This document shows, one piece after another, positions 54,227 to 63,592 of a DNA stretch of 64,000 nucleotides. The notes below the pieces were generated by a model. The model saw only the letters and a list, made by a program, of their open reading frames with translations. It searched no databases and had not been told where the DNA came from. The stretch is from the NCBI GenBank assembly GCA_030068145.1, contig JAPJBO010000179.1:124001-188000 (forward strand), in the 5' to 3' direction. Position numbers and translations under genes: made by a program. Numbering within the stretch: position 1 is the stretch's first letter; the number at the start of each line of letters is the position of its first letter. This DNA comes from Diplonema papillatum (lineage: Eukaryota; Euglenozoa; Diplonemea; Diplonemida; Diplonemidae).

Positions 54227-55578
54227 ATGTCTTTCAAATCAGCGGAGATGTCGAGGTACGTGTCGCAGACTAAGAAAGATCTCTTCGCGGATGCGGAGTG
54301 GCTGCTGGAAGACTGCGTCGCGACGCAAGAAGCGATGGACGCCGAAGTCAAGCGCACGACCGAACTGCACGAGGCGTGGCGAAAGGAGCAGAAGTACAAC
54401 ATCGGCGGCCCGCGACTTGGTCTGTCCGGCCTCTACGGGCACACCTTCACCGAAGCAATCGAGGCTGGGCTCCCATTCGACGACCTGAAGGTCATCCCGA
54501 AGCCCCCGTTCCGCCGGCCGGAGGCCCCGGAACAGAAGCCGCCCGTCCCGCTGTGCCGCGAGCTCACGCGGGAACTCGCCCGGCTTGCCAACGAGGTGTC
54601 GAAGTACGAAAGGCGCGTCACCCACTTCAGGTACGTGTTGCCTTTTTTACCAGCCAACATAGAATGTTGGAGGAAAAATGAGAAGCTCGTCGCAGCAAAC
54701 CGTGGCGTTTTCACATTTGCGCTCTGAGTCCAGCTTTACGTAAAAAACGATCAGGCACTGCGTTCAACGAAAACAACTCTCTCTTCCCATCATCATCCAT
54801 AGTTTTGTATCAGCCGCGGTTGTGGGAGTGACGAGCTCTTATTTCTGTCCCCTCCGCGAGCATACAAGGGTTCGTATCTCTATATTTCTGTCCCCTCCGC
54901 GAGCATACAAGGGTTAGGACAAAAACAGTCTAAGAACTGCCGATCGCTGCTACGCTTCACGTAAGGTCAGCGCGGTAGCGATGACCACAAGGTCACATAC
55001 AGGTGAGGGGAAAGAGGCCCGGATGCTAAGACGAGACTAACCCCGTCCCTGTCCCTCCCAGGGAGCCACTCCGAATCAGCCTGGCCCACCTGACGGTAGA
55101 GGCCCACACCCTTTGACATGGCTCGCTATCTCTCTCACACACACAGTGTGATCGTACTTCCGTGGAGGAAGGCACGACGTAAAAAGGGTTCGACAACACA
55201 CACAGGAACTGTTTGATGGTGGCGGAGCCGGTGGCGAAAGAGGGCGAAGCGCCGCCGGAGGGATTCATCTCCCTCACAAACGAAATCGAAGGAGCGATCC
55301 CGTCCCTGCGTGCGATCTGCACGGCCGAGGAGCAGTACTTCAAGCTCCGGCTGGCAAACTTGCAGACCTACTACGGCGACTTCCTGGTCTCGCAGACTGA
55401 GGAGATCATGCAGCAGATCGACGAAGACGCGTGGAAGCGCGTTGTGCAAGCTCATCGCCAGCTGCGGACGCTGAAGCTGACCATTTCCCACGGCATACGG
55501 AAGCACGAGGAAAAGCTCAACGAGCTCCGCACGTACGACGAGGAGTCTAAAAGAAAAGAAGGCATCCTCGTCAGCTGA
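54227..55578 (+). CDS. PA28 / 11S-type proteasome activator
   Basis: Exons 54227-54630 and 55206-55578 join in phase (an Arg codon) to give 258 residues, close to the 230-260 usual for PA28 and the trypanosome PA26. The fold is mostly helical. Residues about 10-45 match the first helix pattern (K-K-D-L-F-A-D-A-E-W-L-L). A Pro-rich loop follows, and the second exon contains the four-helix bundle pattern. Most telling is E-I-M-Q-Q-I-D-E-D-A-W-K-R, which aligns with the conserved E-I-D-E-x-E-Y segment, and a C-terminal H-G-I-R-K-H-E-E-K-L resembling D-x-I-L-K-N-x-E-K. The family forms heptameric rings that open the 20S proteasome gate. The assignment rests on remembered family patterns, not on a search. 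The C-terminus (I-L-V-S) ends soon after the last helix. Intron donor GTACGTG, acceptor acacacacag. Confidence 0.6.
54631..55205. other. Intron of the PA28-like gene
   Basis: 575 bases. It holds a 32-base direct repeat (atttctgtcccctccgcgagcatacaagggtt at about 54840 and 54882) and an R5 repeat at 54965-55140. Confidence 0.65.
54965..55140 (+). repeat. Dispersed repeat, family R5
   Basis: ggtcagcgcggtagcgatgacc through ctcccagggagccactccgaatc to ctgacggtagaggcccacacc and a CT/CA microsatellite. It recurs at 61608-61775 with about 85-90 percent similarity by eye. Confidence 0.8.
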
Positions 55579-57704
55579 GGAACGCACGCCCCGATCTCTC
55601 TTTTCCTCCGAGCGACGAGAGAGAACAGTGAGAGAGGTTCTCACCGTGTGAACAGCATCTTAGGCGTCTCATGACGACGACGACCTTCTGTTTCTCGCGA
55701 CGGCGTGCCGCAGTTTTGAAGGTGGTGGTCACTAATGAATTACCTCCCTCGAGATGGGTCACTCGGAACCGCGGTTCCCTTCTCATTCCGCAGTTTAACG
55801 TGTGTTTAATGCGCACTTCCGACAACAGTTCTCTAGCGGTTACGGCCCTTAACTGGCCCACCAAGCTATGGGACAGAGCCGCCCGGCGTCTCCCTGCGAG
55901 GCTGCGCGTGCGAGCCGTGGCCAACGGTCAACACCCACGACAGTTGTCCGACACTCTAAGGACCGGCGGGCGGAACAGCTTGCGAAATTCTGGCCGTCGG
56001 GGCCGTTCACCTCGCATATCTAGTGGCGCATAACAAGTGCCAAGCTACTCGACCACGAATCACGTCAGGCGACGTTAACAAAAATTCCGCAAGTAAACGA
56101 CGCCCTGAAAGGCGAGGACAGCGGAACTACGGAAGCAGCAAGCCCATTGCCAGTGCATGGAAACAAAAAGAAATCTGCATGCAGAGGACTTTGCGTCAAT
56201 CTACGCCCGTGCCCCGCAATCTCTCTTCTCCGAGTGAGGTGAGTGACCTCTCCTACATGGAAAAGTGTGCGGTTGCGTGCTGCGTCCCATTCGATCAGCA
56301 CAGTATTTGCATCTCAAAGTCTTACTCGGTCGCACGATAAGAGGCTCATGGACCGTTTTGCGGATCACGCAATCCGGAAGTAAAGGCCCACGACTTCTGC
56401 GCGGTATTCGAAGGCGTATCGTAAGCAGCAAATGTGGATCCATAGCCTACCCCTAGAGACGCATCTCAGGCGTCGCTAGTTCACTCCCCCAGCAGTGGTA
56501 TCGTGTTCGCTTCGTGATCAAGCACTGAAACCGCACAGGCAGAACTGTCTGAGTTGTGTTCCCGTTGTCCCTTGTCCGCTATCGTTTTGCTTGATCATGA
56601 GTTGAGGCGAAGTTGGTATCGTGATGTGAAACGTGCGCAAATCCGGGAGCGCAACCCCATCCTGATTTGAGGTCAAATACGCTTTCGAAACCCGAGAACT
56701 ATGGATTGACCCGCAGCGTACGCACTCTTCCATTACGTCTCATCGTGGCATCGTCTTCTTGATTTTCTTTTCCTCGACGCCATTTGGTAGAAGGTCTCTC
56801 CTCCGCTCTCTTCTTTCACCCAGTCTCGCCGATAGTTGGGCTTTGCGCCACGTTTGGTCGGAATGAAGGTTTTGAGCCAACTTCCTTAGTGTTTGACCCT
56901 CAGTGATCAAAGCCCTGCGACGTGTGAAGAAACCCCCTCCGGGCTCCGGCCAAGTACGTGTCAGGTCATGTTCACTGACAGTGAACTCACACATGCTGAA
57001 GTCCAGGTCCAAGTGTGTGTAGAGGCAGAAAACTTGTACCAATTTCAGTGTGTTTAAGTCTCGTTGCAACACCAAATGCTAGTCTGCCTGAACACACTGG
57101 ATTTCAGCCGTCTGAGTTCATCGCCCAAGGTGGCTACCGTCGTACCCCATATTCCTGGGCATGTCGGGTGGCGGCAAGGGGAACAGTACGAACGAGCTCA
57201 GTTGGACCCAGTTGGACCTTCTATTGGTGAAGGAACACCCCTTCCGGGCACGTTCGCAAGCTTCTTTCTCGCACAATACCCCCGCCACGCTGGCAAACCT
57301 GGCCGAGGCTTTTGCCCTCCGGTTGTCTGGGTCTCATTAGTGGTTGCCAATGCAGATGCTTCTCTTCGGAGCTCGAAACTCTCAGCATGGTTCAGGCCAA
57401 GACCGTCTGCCAGTCGGTCGGACGGCCGCGTATGAGCAGAGAAAGAAAACCATTGAAGCTCGAGTAGAAGCTGTCGATGATGACGCCACCTCCACCACGC
57501 CTGTTTCTGTATTCCTGGCCGTAGGATGTATACGAGGTCTTGGGATGAAGCCGCGCGGTTGACGCTGGCTGGTGCTGCTTTTAAAAAAAAAAAGAAACTT
57601 GCTCTGCGTCTAAAAAAACAACCCACAGCAAAGCACCAACCAGGAGCGGGTCACCACCGCAGCATTCATCGAGGTTGGCAGGCGGGGGGGGGGGGGGGGC
57701 GGAG
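55579..57704. other. Intergenic, one weak retroelement trace
   Basis: No accepted gene. The frame around 57120-57200 contains I-P-G-H-V-G-W-R-x-G-E, reminiscent of the conserved P-G-H-x-G-x-x-G-N-E of retroelement RNase H, but without a supporting reverse transcriptase. A poly-G run (57682-57699) lies directly before the next start codon. Confidence 0.35.
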
Positions 57705-59807
57705 ATGCAATGCGTCCCGCCAGGGACCGGTGCGTCGACGGGGAAGGCCCACGCGAAGCTCGCGGAGAGCTCGGTCGCGCAGCTGCGGGAGATGAACTCG
57801 TCGCGCGCTGGCACCGTGCGCGTGCAGCTGATGGAAGTGCGGCAAGTGCGGGGCTCCGACGTCCGCGTGTCGGTCGAAGTCAACTCGCTGAAGAAGGAAG
57901 CGTCGCCGCCAACCGTGCATGCGACCGGTTGGCTCGACGACGGCTCGGCCCCCGTGCTCACTTGGAAGGACGAGACGCTAGTGTTCCCCATGCAGTCCGC
58001 CCTGGGCAGCGTCTACGTTAAAGTAGCGGGCGAGCGACCGAGAAGCCTCCTGTGGTCCGGCGTCGACCTGATCTTCGGGACATCACGAGCCCACGAGGTC
58101 TTGGGCAGGGCGTGCATCCCCCTCAACGAGATCCGCAAGACCACGAAGCACACTGAGGTCCTCGACCTCTGGCTCGAGCTCCTCCCGCCGGCCATCAACG
58201 AAAGCCCGCACGACTCGCTGGTCCGATACCAAGCCATCTCCCCGGTTGTTTACAGGTGCGCCTTCCCTTCCGGATTTCTTTTTTGTAAAAGCACCTGCTT
58301 TGTAGGAAATGCTTGAGGAGACTGCCAGTTTGCGATAGATCAAAGGAGGTAAATGTGCTGTAGCCCACACGAAACACAGGTGAATCTGGGTTTAGTGGCG
58401 AGCGTAAGCGTTCAACGAAAAAGACCCACTTTGTAGTTGTATTGTTTTCTCCCCTCTAGCCTCCTTCGAAATGAGCATAAGGCAGTCCCTCGAGTATTTT
58501 CTGTATTAGCACCTGCAGTGTTTGTTCCCGCTAGCGGTCTTTTTTCAAAATGGCTCCTGGACATATTTGTTTTTCGTGCGCTGGGCCGTGGCTGGGGGTT
58601 CCTCCTTTCTATGTGGTTCAAGGGGGAAGAGCTGTACCGTTCGGATTGAACGCACCAAGACTAGCACAAAATGCTGACCATCGTGCGCCTGGTACTGAAT
58701 GCCGGACAGGAGCAACAGTTGCTTGAGCGCCTTCGGCGCGTCAAGTTGGAATCCTTACGTTTCCGAGCGAACTCCTCATATCCACTCTCCAAAAGCGAGG
58801 TTGGAGGGGTAAGCAAAAACTGACAGACGCAGCCCCACCGTTTGACTCCCTTTTTGTACTCCCCAGGAGTAGCGAAGAAACAGAAGGGATTCGCCCCCTT
58901 CAAACCCGCACACGAAAAACACCCACGCCGCAGGTTCGGGCTTCCGAGGACGATGGCAAAGAAACCTGACCGAGAGCTCGGGTGGATCCACGTGAAGATC
59001 TCGTGGTGCGACCGACCCTCGTTCCTGAAGCTGGTGACCACGCGATGGCGGCCAGAGCTCGACCCGCACCACAATGGCTACTTCGACGAGTCGCTCGACT
59101 GGTACGGCAACCTGTTCGTGCACTACGGCCACCGCATCGCGTGCTTTTTCGCGGTGCCCGCCCTCCTCCTCCAGGCACGCGCCCTCCCGGCGCTCGAGAA
59201 GACCACGGTCGGGTTCGGGTGGACGGCGTTTTGCTGCCTGTGCCCCGTGTACTTGCTTCCTGTTGTTCTTGCCCTGTTCTTCTTCGCGAACGGCGCGTTT
59301 CACCGGCGGTGCGTCGAGTCGACGACGGCGGCCGACCTGATCATATTTGAAGAGGACAACACCTATGATCCGCCTACCATCCTCGAGACCCTCAACGAGT
59401 GCCGCAAGATCTGCGGCGGGCTGCAGCAGGCGCAAGCCATCCTGGGCAGCGCCGCGTCCGCGCTCGAAAAGGTCGGGAACGCGTTCGCGCCGAGGGACTC
59501 CGTCTCGCTTGCCTTCGCGTCGATCATCTTCCTCTCGGCGTGCGTTCTGTCCGCCGTCCTCAGCGTCCTGCCCGCCATCCTCCCCGTTGTGGCCTCCGGC
59601 TGGGCTTTCCTCTTCTGCTCCCTCGATACTCGGTCGCAAGAAGTCAAGAAGAAGGAAGCGGAGGAGCCTCCAGACGCGGTGACTTCCTTCTTCCTGAACC
59701 TGTGGGCATCGACGCCAGACAAAGAGGAATACGTTCACCGAAGGGTGAGCGCGCGGCAGCGCATGAAGACAGTGCCGAAGGCGGGTCACTCACCGCCAGC
59801 AGAGTAG
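57705..59807 (+). CDS. C2 plus PRT_C membrane protein, MCTP-like
   Basis: Exons 57705-58255 and 58934-59807 join in phase (the Arg of V-V-Y-R) to give 474 residues. Residues about 30-170 form a C2-type beta pattern with G-R-A-C-I-P-L-N-E-I near the end and D-L-W-L-E-L. The second exon matches the C-terminal region of multiple-C2 and transmembrane proteins (PRT_C): a hydrophobic pair around 215-275, a helical spacer, a second hydrophobic hairpin (about 385-420) and a terminal F-F-L-N-L. MCTPs tether the ER to other membranes. This one has a single recognisable C2 against three or four in most relatives, so 5' exons may be missing. The ATG at 57705 follows a G-run, and the frame is open a little further upstream. 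A possible donor GTGAGC at 59743 raises the alternative that the C-terminus is spliced to a later exon (60694 or 61318). Confidence 0.7.
58256..58933. other. Intron of the C2 / PRT_C gene
   Basis: 678 bases, donor GTGCGCCTTCCC, acceptor ccacgccgcag. An inverted R3 copy occupies 58285-58510. Confidence 0.7.
58285..58510 (-). repeat. Dispersed repeat, family R3 (reverse orientation)
   Basis: From tttgtaaaagcacctgctttgtagg through aggaggtaaatgtgctgtagcccacacgaaacacagg to ctcccctctagcctccttcg and the ctcgagtattt end. Confidence 0.85.
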
Positions 59808-60155
59808 AAAAAGGTTGTTCGGGAGGGGCTTCGTTCCCGCCTACCGTCTCCTTGCGACCCTGCACGAGTGCTGTGAGATCTGCGGTAGGCATCCTAGGCT
59901 GTCTGCCTCCGCTTGAAACGGGTGTGATGACTTCGTGCTCAGAGGGTTGTCATTGTCTAACCGTTGCGGCCGGGCTTGCCATCCTTCGGGAGAAAGCAGC
60001 AAAGGAGCCTCCTGACGCGGCAAGCTCCTTTTCCCTGCAAGGCAACACAGTAGGCCTGCAGACGCGGTGACTTCCTTTTTCTTGAACCTGTGGGAATCGA
60101 ACGTTCACAGAGTAGAAAAAGGATGTTCGGGGGGGGCTTTCGTTCCCGCCTGCGT
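59808..60155 (+). pseudogene. Decayed tandem copies of the 3' end of the C2 / PRT_C gene
   Basis: Around 59862-59895 tgcacgagtgctgtgagatctgcgg echoes the coding segment at about 59394-59420. 59990-60045 echoes 59647-59702 (ggagcctcc-gacgcgg...ttcc). 60055-60105 repeats gacgcggtgacttcctt-ttcttgaacctgtggg. 60112-60152 repeats the sequence around the stop codon (gagtagaaaaagg-tgttcggg). All have indels and stops, so none is functional. Confidence 0.7.
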
Positions 60156-60693
60156 CACAAGGTCTGGGGTGAGCTGCGGCAGGCCATGCTGTTTCTGCGC
60201 TTGAAACGGGGACTTCTCATAACATCCGACAGAGTTGGAGGTACTTCGAAGCGGGATCAGCAGTAATCCTGCTTCGGCCGTATGCAAGAGAACGAGAGTT
60301 TTCTGTCATGCGTGCACAAGATACAGTACCGCCGACGGTTCACTCTCCATCAATGCAGTCCCCCCGGCGAGCTGCCGTCAACGATGGCACCCAGCGGCAC
60401 TCGCCCAATGGTGAACGCCCAGCAAGACGCACTTCAGCGACCCGAATTGTCTGGTCGTACTCATTTGCTACTTGTGGAGGCAGTGTTCTGCCTAAACAGT
60501 AAACTAAGATTTTCTCCCCTAGCTTCCGTTCGCAGCGTGTACAGGTGGCGCCTCTAAGAGTCTTTTGAAACGTTTTTACGAACAAGCGAGCGATCTCCGT
60601 CTGTTTGATGTCCTAGCCTTGCGTGCATAAGACGAAATTCAAGCTTTGCCGCTGTCAGCACGGCAAAAAAGATGCTGCGAGACGTGTTACCAC
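60156..60693. other. Intergenic, no gene recognised
   Basis: Mostly unstructured. A short piece at 60478-60520 (ggcagtgttctgcctaaacagtaaactaagattttctcccc) belongs to the dispersed repeat also found at 4240-4290 and 21780-21820. Confidence 0.45.
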
Positions 60694-60887
60694 AGGCCCC
60701 ACATCGCCACGGAACACACAAGCCATGCCCATCCCTGCATGCTACGGACCCAATCTCCACGAGAGTCCCGCTCCCTCGTTTCGAAAACGACCCGCCGATG
60801 ACCCAACAGACGCCGTCGTCTCGGGAACGGAATTTTCGACGAATTTTTGCGGAGATCAGCTCCGATGAAGAGAACGGCGCAAAATAG
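60694..60887 (+). CDS. Possible terminal exon, hydrophilic acidic tail
   Basis: Acceptor ttaccacag is followed by a phase-0 frame ending at TAG (60885-60887). The product is Pro/Arg-rich and ends in an I-S-S-D-E-E-N-G tail, which reads as genuine protein. The parent gene is unknown; splicing from the donor-like GTGAGC at 59743 in the C2 / PRT_C gene would be in phase. Confidence 0.3.
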
Positions 60888-61317
60888 ACCTGAGGACCAA
60901 AAAGTACGGGCTTGGTTCGTGGGTATTTATATACTGCAGGACACCGGAGGATACCGGGCGGGGAGACCACTAGGTTTCAGTGGGAATACAGAAATGGATC
61001 AAAAACAGTTGTATTCCAAGGCAGTTGTTTTCGAAGACCACCTTCTGGCCGCGAACCTGCATTTGTTGTTGTTGTTGAGCTTGATGCTTTAGATACAACG
61101 GGCGCTCGTTATATTTAGCTTGGCGGGAGCATGGTCCCGCCAAGTCTTTAAAAGTCGGCTGGAAGGATGTACTATCGCCCAGGCAACCGTTACGCCGGTC
61201 TGCAGGGCAACCGGCATTTCCTCCTTTTTCGGCACACAAGCGAAGCCGGTCGTAGCTGATAGGGCCCTGCGCCTGCTTTCTCCGGCTGCTTCGGCGGACG
61301 ACACATACTACTACCAG

Positions 61318-61485
61318 GCGGAAGAAGCCGAGGCCGCAGCGTCGAGATCTCGGCCGCGGGGACAACTCGCGAGGGAGGAAAGGAAGTGCGCCGAATCATC
61401 TGGTGATTTCCTCGAGCTCGTCGTCAAACTGCACATCGGACGTGAAGCGCGCAAGTACGCGGAGCAAGAAGCGACCGAAGCATAA
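61318..61485 (+). CDS. Possible terminal exon, helical charged tail
   Basis: Acceptor actaccag precedes a phase-0 frame with high GC3 ending at TAA. It is rich in Ala, Glu, Arg and contains an amphipathic stretch around D-F-L-E-L-V-V-K-L. The acceptor lies directly at the end of the (TAC)n repeat described at 17655-18238. The parent gene is unknown. Confidence 0.35.
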   Translation, partial: AEEAEAAASRSRPRGQLAREERKCAESSGDFLELVVKLHIGREARKYAEQEATEA

Positions 61486-61607
61486 CACGACGCGTGCAAA
61501 GAGGTAGTCTGTTGCGGCTTGTTCAGTCTATCGTCACAGATTGTTGCTGCACATCAAGTTCAAACTACTACTACCTGTGTTCTCTCTCTCTCTCGTACGG
61601 TCAGCGC

Positions 61608-61775
61608 GGTAACAATGACAACGAACACATATTAGGTGGGTGGGAGCGGCCCTAGGCCTGCTAAGGCGTGACTAGACCCGCCCCTGTACCTCCCAAGGAG
61701 CCACTCCGAATCTAGCCCACCTGACGGTGGGGCCACCTTTTGACTTGTTTTACGTCTCTCTCTCTCCCTCCTATG
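61608..61775 (+). repeat. Dispersed repeat, family R5
   Basis: ggtcagcgcggtaacaatgac through cctcccaaggagccactccgaatc to gacggtggggcc, ending in a CT microsatellite. Sister of 54965-55140. It lies about 90 bases before the start of the next gene. Confidence 0.8.
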
Positions 61776-61864
61776 AACATCCTGCATAGGGCCGAAAAGG
61801 AAAGAGGTGACTCGGTGCGGGACATACGCGCTCGAGTCTATGTTGTTGGAGCGCGTTGCGGAGC

Positions 61865-63592
61865 ATGAGCATGATAGGGCGGTGCACTCCGTGTCTCAGC
61901 TTCCTGAAGCGCGAGGGCGATGACATGTTTGAGGTGTGGAGGAAAAATGCTTTGTTCGTGTTTCTGCTGCTAACCGTCTTGATGGCTTTCCTCGGCTTCA
62001 TCAACTCGGGAAGGCCATACTTGGGGGTCTCCTTCGGCGTCGTCGCAGGCCTGCTGGCGTATCTTACAATATGGAGAAGAGTCACGGACGTATTTCTCGG
62101 CGTGGTAGGCTTTTCGATAGTGATTCTCGTTGTTGCCATGGACTTCAACAGCGCGCTGGCTCAGGCCACGCGATCGTGGGCATTCATGGTGGTGGTGCTG
62201 GACGTTTTGCTTGTTTCCCGCTGTCCCCGGCGACTTTCAACGTGCATCGTGGCAACGGGAACGCTGGGCATCTTGGTCATTGAGTTGGAACTGGCCTATA
62301 GGTTCGGTCTCATGGACATCTCTGGGTTGCCTTCGTATGCGTCAAGAACAGAAAACTTTTGCGCTGATCCCCATAAACCGGCTTGTCCCGAGCCACCGTG
62401 TCCGTCTAAAAGCTTAGGTTCGAGCCTGTTGGGGATTGTCGTCTTCGTTAGTGATTTCTTGTTGACTCGAGCGTTTTCGGAGAAGGTCGAAGTCGAAAAG
62501 CAGAAGATCAAACGGTCCATTGATGTTGCGCACAACGTCGCCCTGCAGCTGGCGGACTTTAACCTCGAGGCCGCGTCTGCCGACCTTGTCTCTCTTGTGG
62601 ACTGCGACGACGTGCCAGCAGGGTTGTTGGCTGCTTTCCGGCAGTTGGTCGAGAACCTGGATTCGTACCGTCCGTACCTTCCCCAATCATGTCTGCAGAC
62701 TGCTTGTGCAGACAACGTAGAAAACGGCAGTGAGGGATGTGAGGGATACCCCCGGGCAAGTATGAAATCTGCGAGCTCAGTTGTCTTGAGTTGTTGCTTG
62801 GAAACGTTAGCGAACAAGCCCTCCACTACCCTCGCACAGTACCCGATTGCTATGCTTGCAAGCAATTTTGTCGACTCTGAGCGACTTCTTAAAGAGTCGC
62901 CCACAGAGTACCTTGACAAATTCGATACGTACCTCACGTCCATTGTCGCAGTGGTGTCCCGTTGCAGAGGGATCGTTGACCTTTTGATTGCTGACAAAGC
63001 GTATTCCGTGTTCAACTCTGTGGTTCGATGCCCTTCGTACTCGCTGGCCGCAGTCCGAGCGGGACTTGAACTGAAGTCGGAGCATCCGGGCGTGATGAAC
63101 TTTGGTGTTTCGACAAGTGTCGCGATGTGTGGCGTGCTTGGGTGTGCTTCGATGAAAAGGTTCATCGTTATCGGCCCTGCTATACGGATTGCGCCACACT
63201 TCGAACACTGCGGACGAGCGCTCGGCAAGTGCATTGTCGTTGATGCGAGGACGGAATCTGACGCTTCCGTTTTCTGCCACTTCCGCTTAGTTCCCATGCG
63301 CTTTATGTTCCGCACTTTCATCTTTGACGCCAATCCGAAACTGATGCTGATGTACGAAGCCATGTCGCTCATCGAGGAAGAGACGGTAGCCGACGAGTGG
63401 ATGTACTCACTGCAATCTAGCACCAACCCAGCCGCCAGCTACAATCGCTTGGCGCTCGCGTATCTCCAGCACAACTTCAACGAAGCCGAATTCCCTCTGC
63501 CAATACCAGACGGCAAAGTTAATCCAGTTCTCGGCGAGCTTATTTCGGATATCAAAGCCAGGACACCCCCGAAAGAGGTGACAGTTGCATAG
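61865..63592 (+). CDS. Multi-spanning membrane protein with degenerate class III cyclase domain
   Basis: A single exon of 575 residues from the ATG at 61865; a shorter start at 61925 is also possible. About six hydrophobic segments lie within the first 205 residues (near 29-47, 53-70, 75-92, 105-120, 128-147, 183-200). Then comes a helical linker containing Y-R-P-Y-L-P-Q-S, a motif I associate with cyclase-containing protist proteins. The cyclase-homology region covers about 310-475, with I-A-D-K-A-Y-S-V-F-N and M-K-R-F-I-V-I-G-P-A near 430. The first metal-binding Asp, expected in the strand before N-F, is replaced (I-A-M-L-A-S-N-F), while the second Asp (I-A-D-K) is kept. Cyclase activity is therefore doubtful, and a regulatory or sensor role is more likely. 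A helical tail follows. Codon bias is weaker than in the other genes. Confidence 0.7.
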   Translation: MSMIGRCTPCLSFLKREGDDMFEVWRKNALFVFLLLTVLMAFLGFINSGRPYLGVSFGVVAGLLAYLTIWRRVTDVFLGVVGFSIVILVVAMDFNSALAQATRSWAFMVVVLDVLLVSRCPRRLSTCIVATGTLGILVIELELAYRFGLMDISGLPSYASRTENFCADPHKPACPEPPCPSKSLGSSLLGIVVFVSDFLLTRAFSEKVEVEKQKIKRSIDVAHNVALQLADFNLEAASADLVSLVDCDDVPAGLLAAFRQLVENLDSYRPYLPQSCLQTACADNVENGSEGCEGYPRASMKSASSVVLSCCLETLANKPSTTLAQYPIAMLASNFVDSERLLKESPTEYLDKFDTYLTSIVAVVSRCRGIVDLLIADKAYSVFNSVVRCPSYSLAAVRAGLELKSEHPGVMNFGVSTSVAMCGVLGCASMKRFIVIGPAIRIAPHFEHCGRALGKCIVVDARTESDASVFCHFRLVPMRFMFRTFIFDANPKLMLMYEAMSLIEEETVADEWMYSLQSSTNPAASYNRLALAYLQHNFNEAEFPLPIPDGKVNPVLGELISDIKARTPPKEVTVA

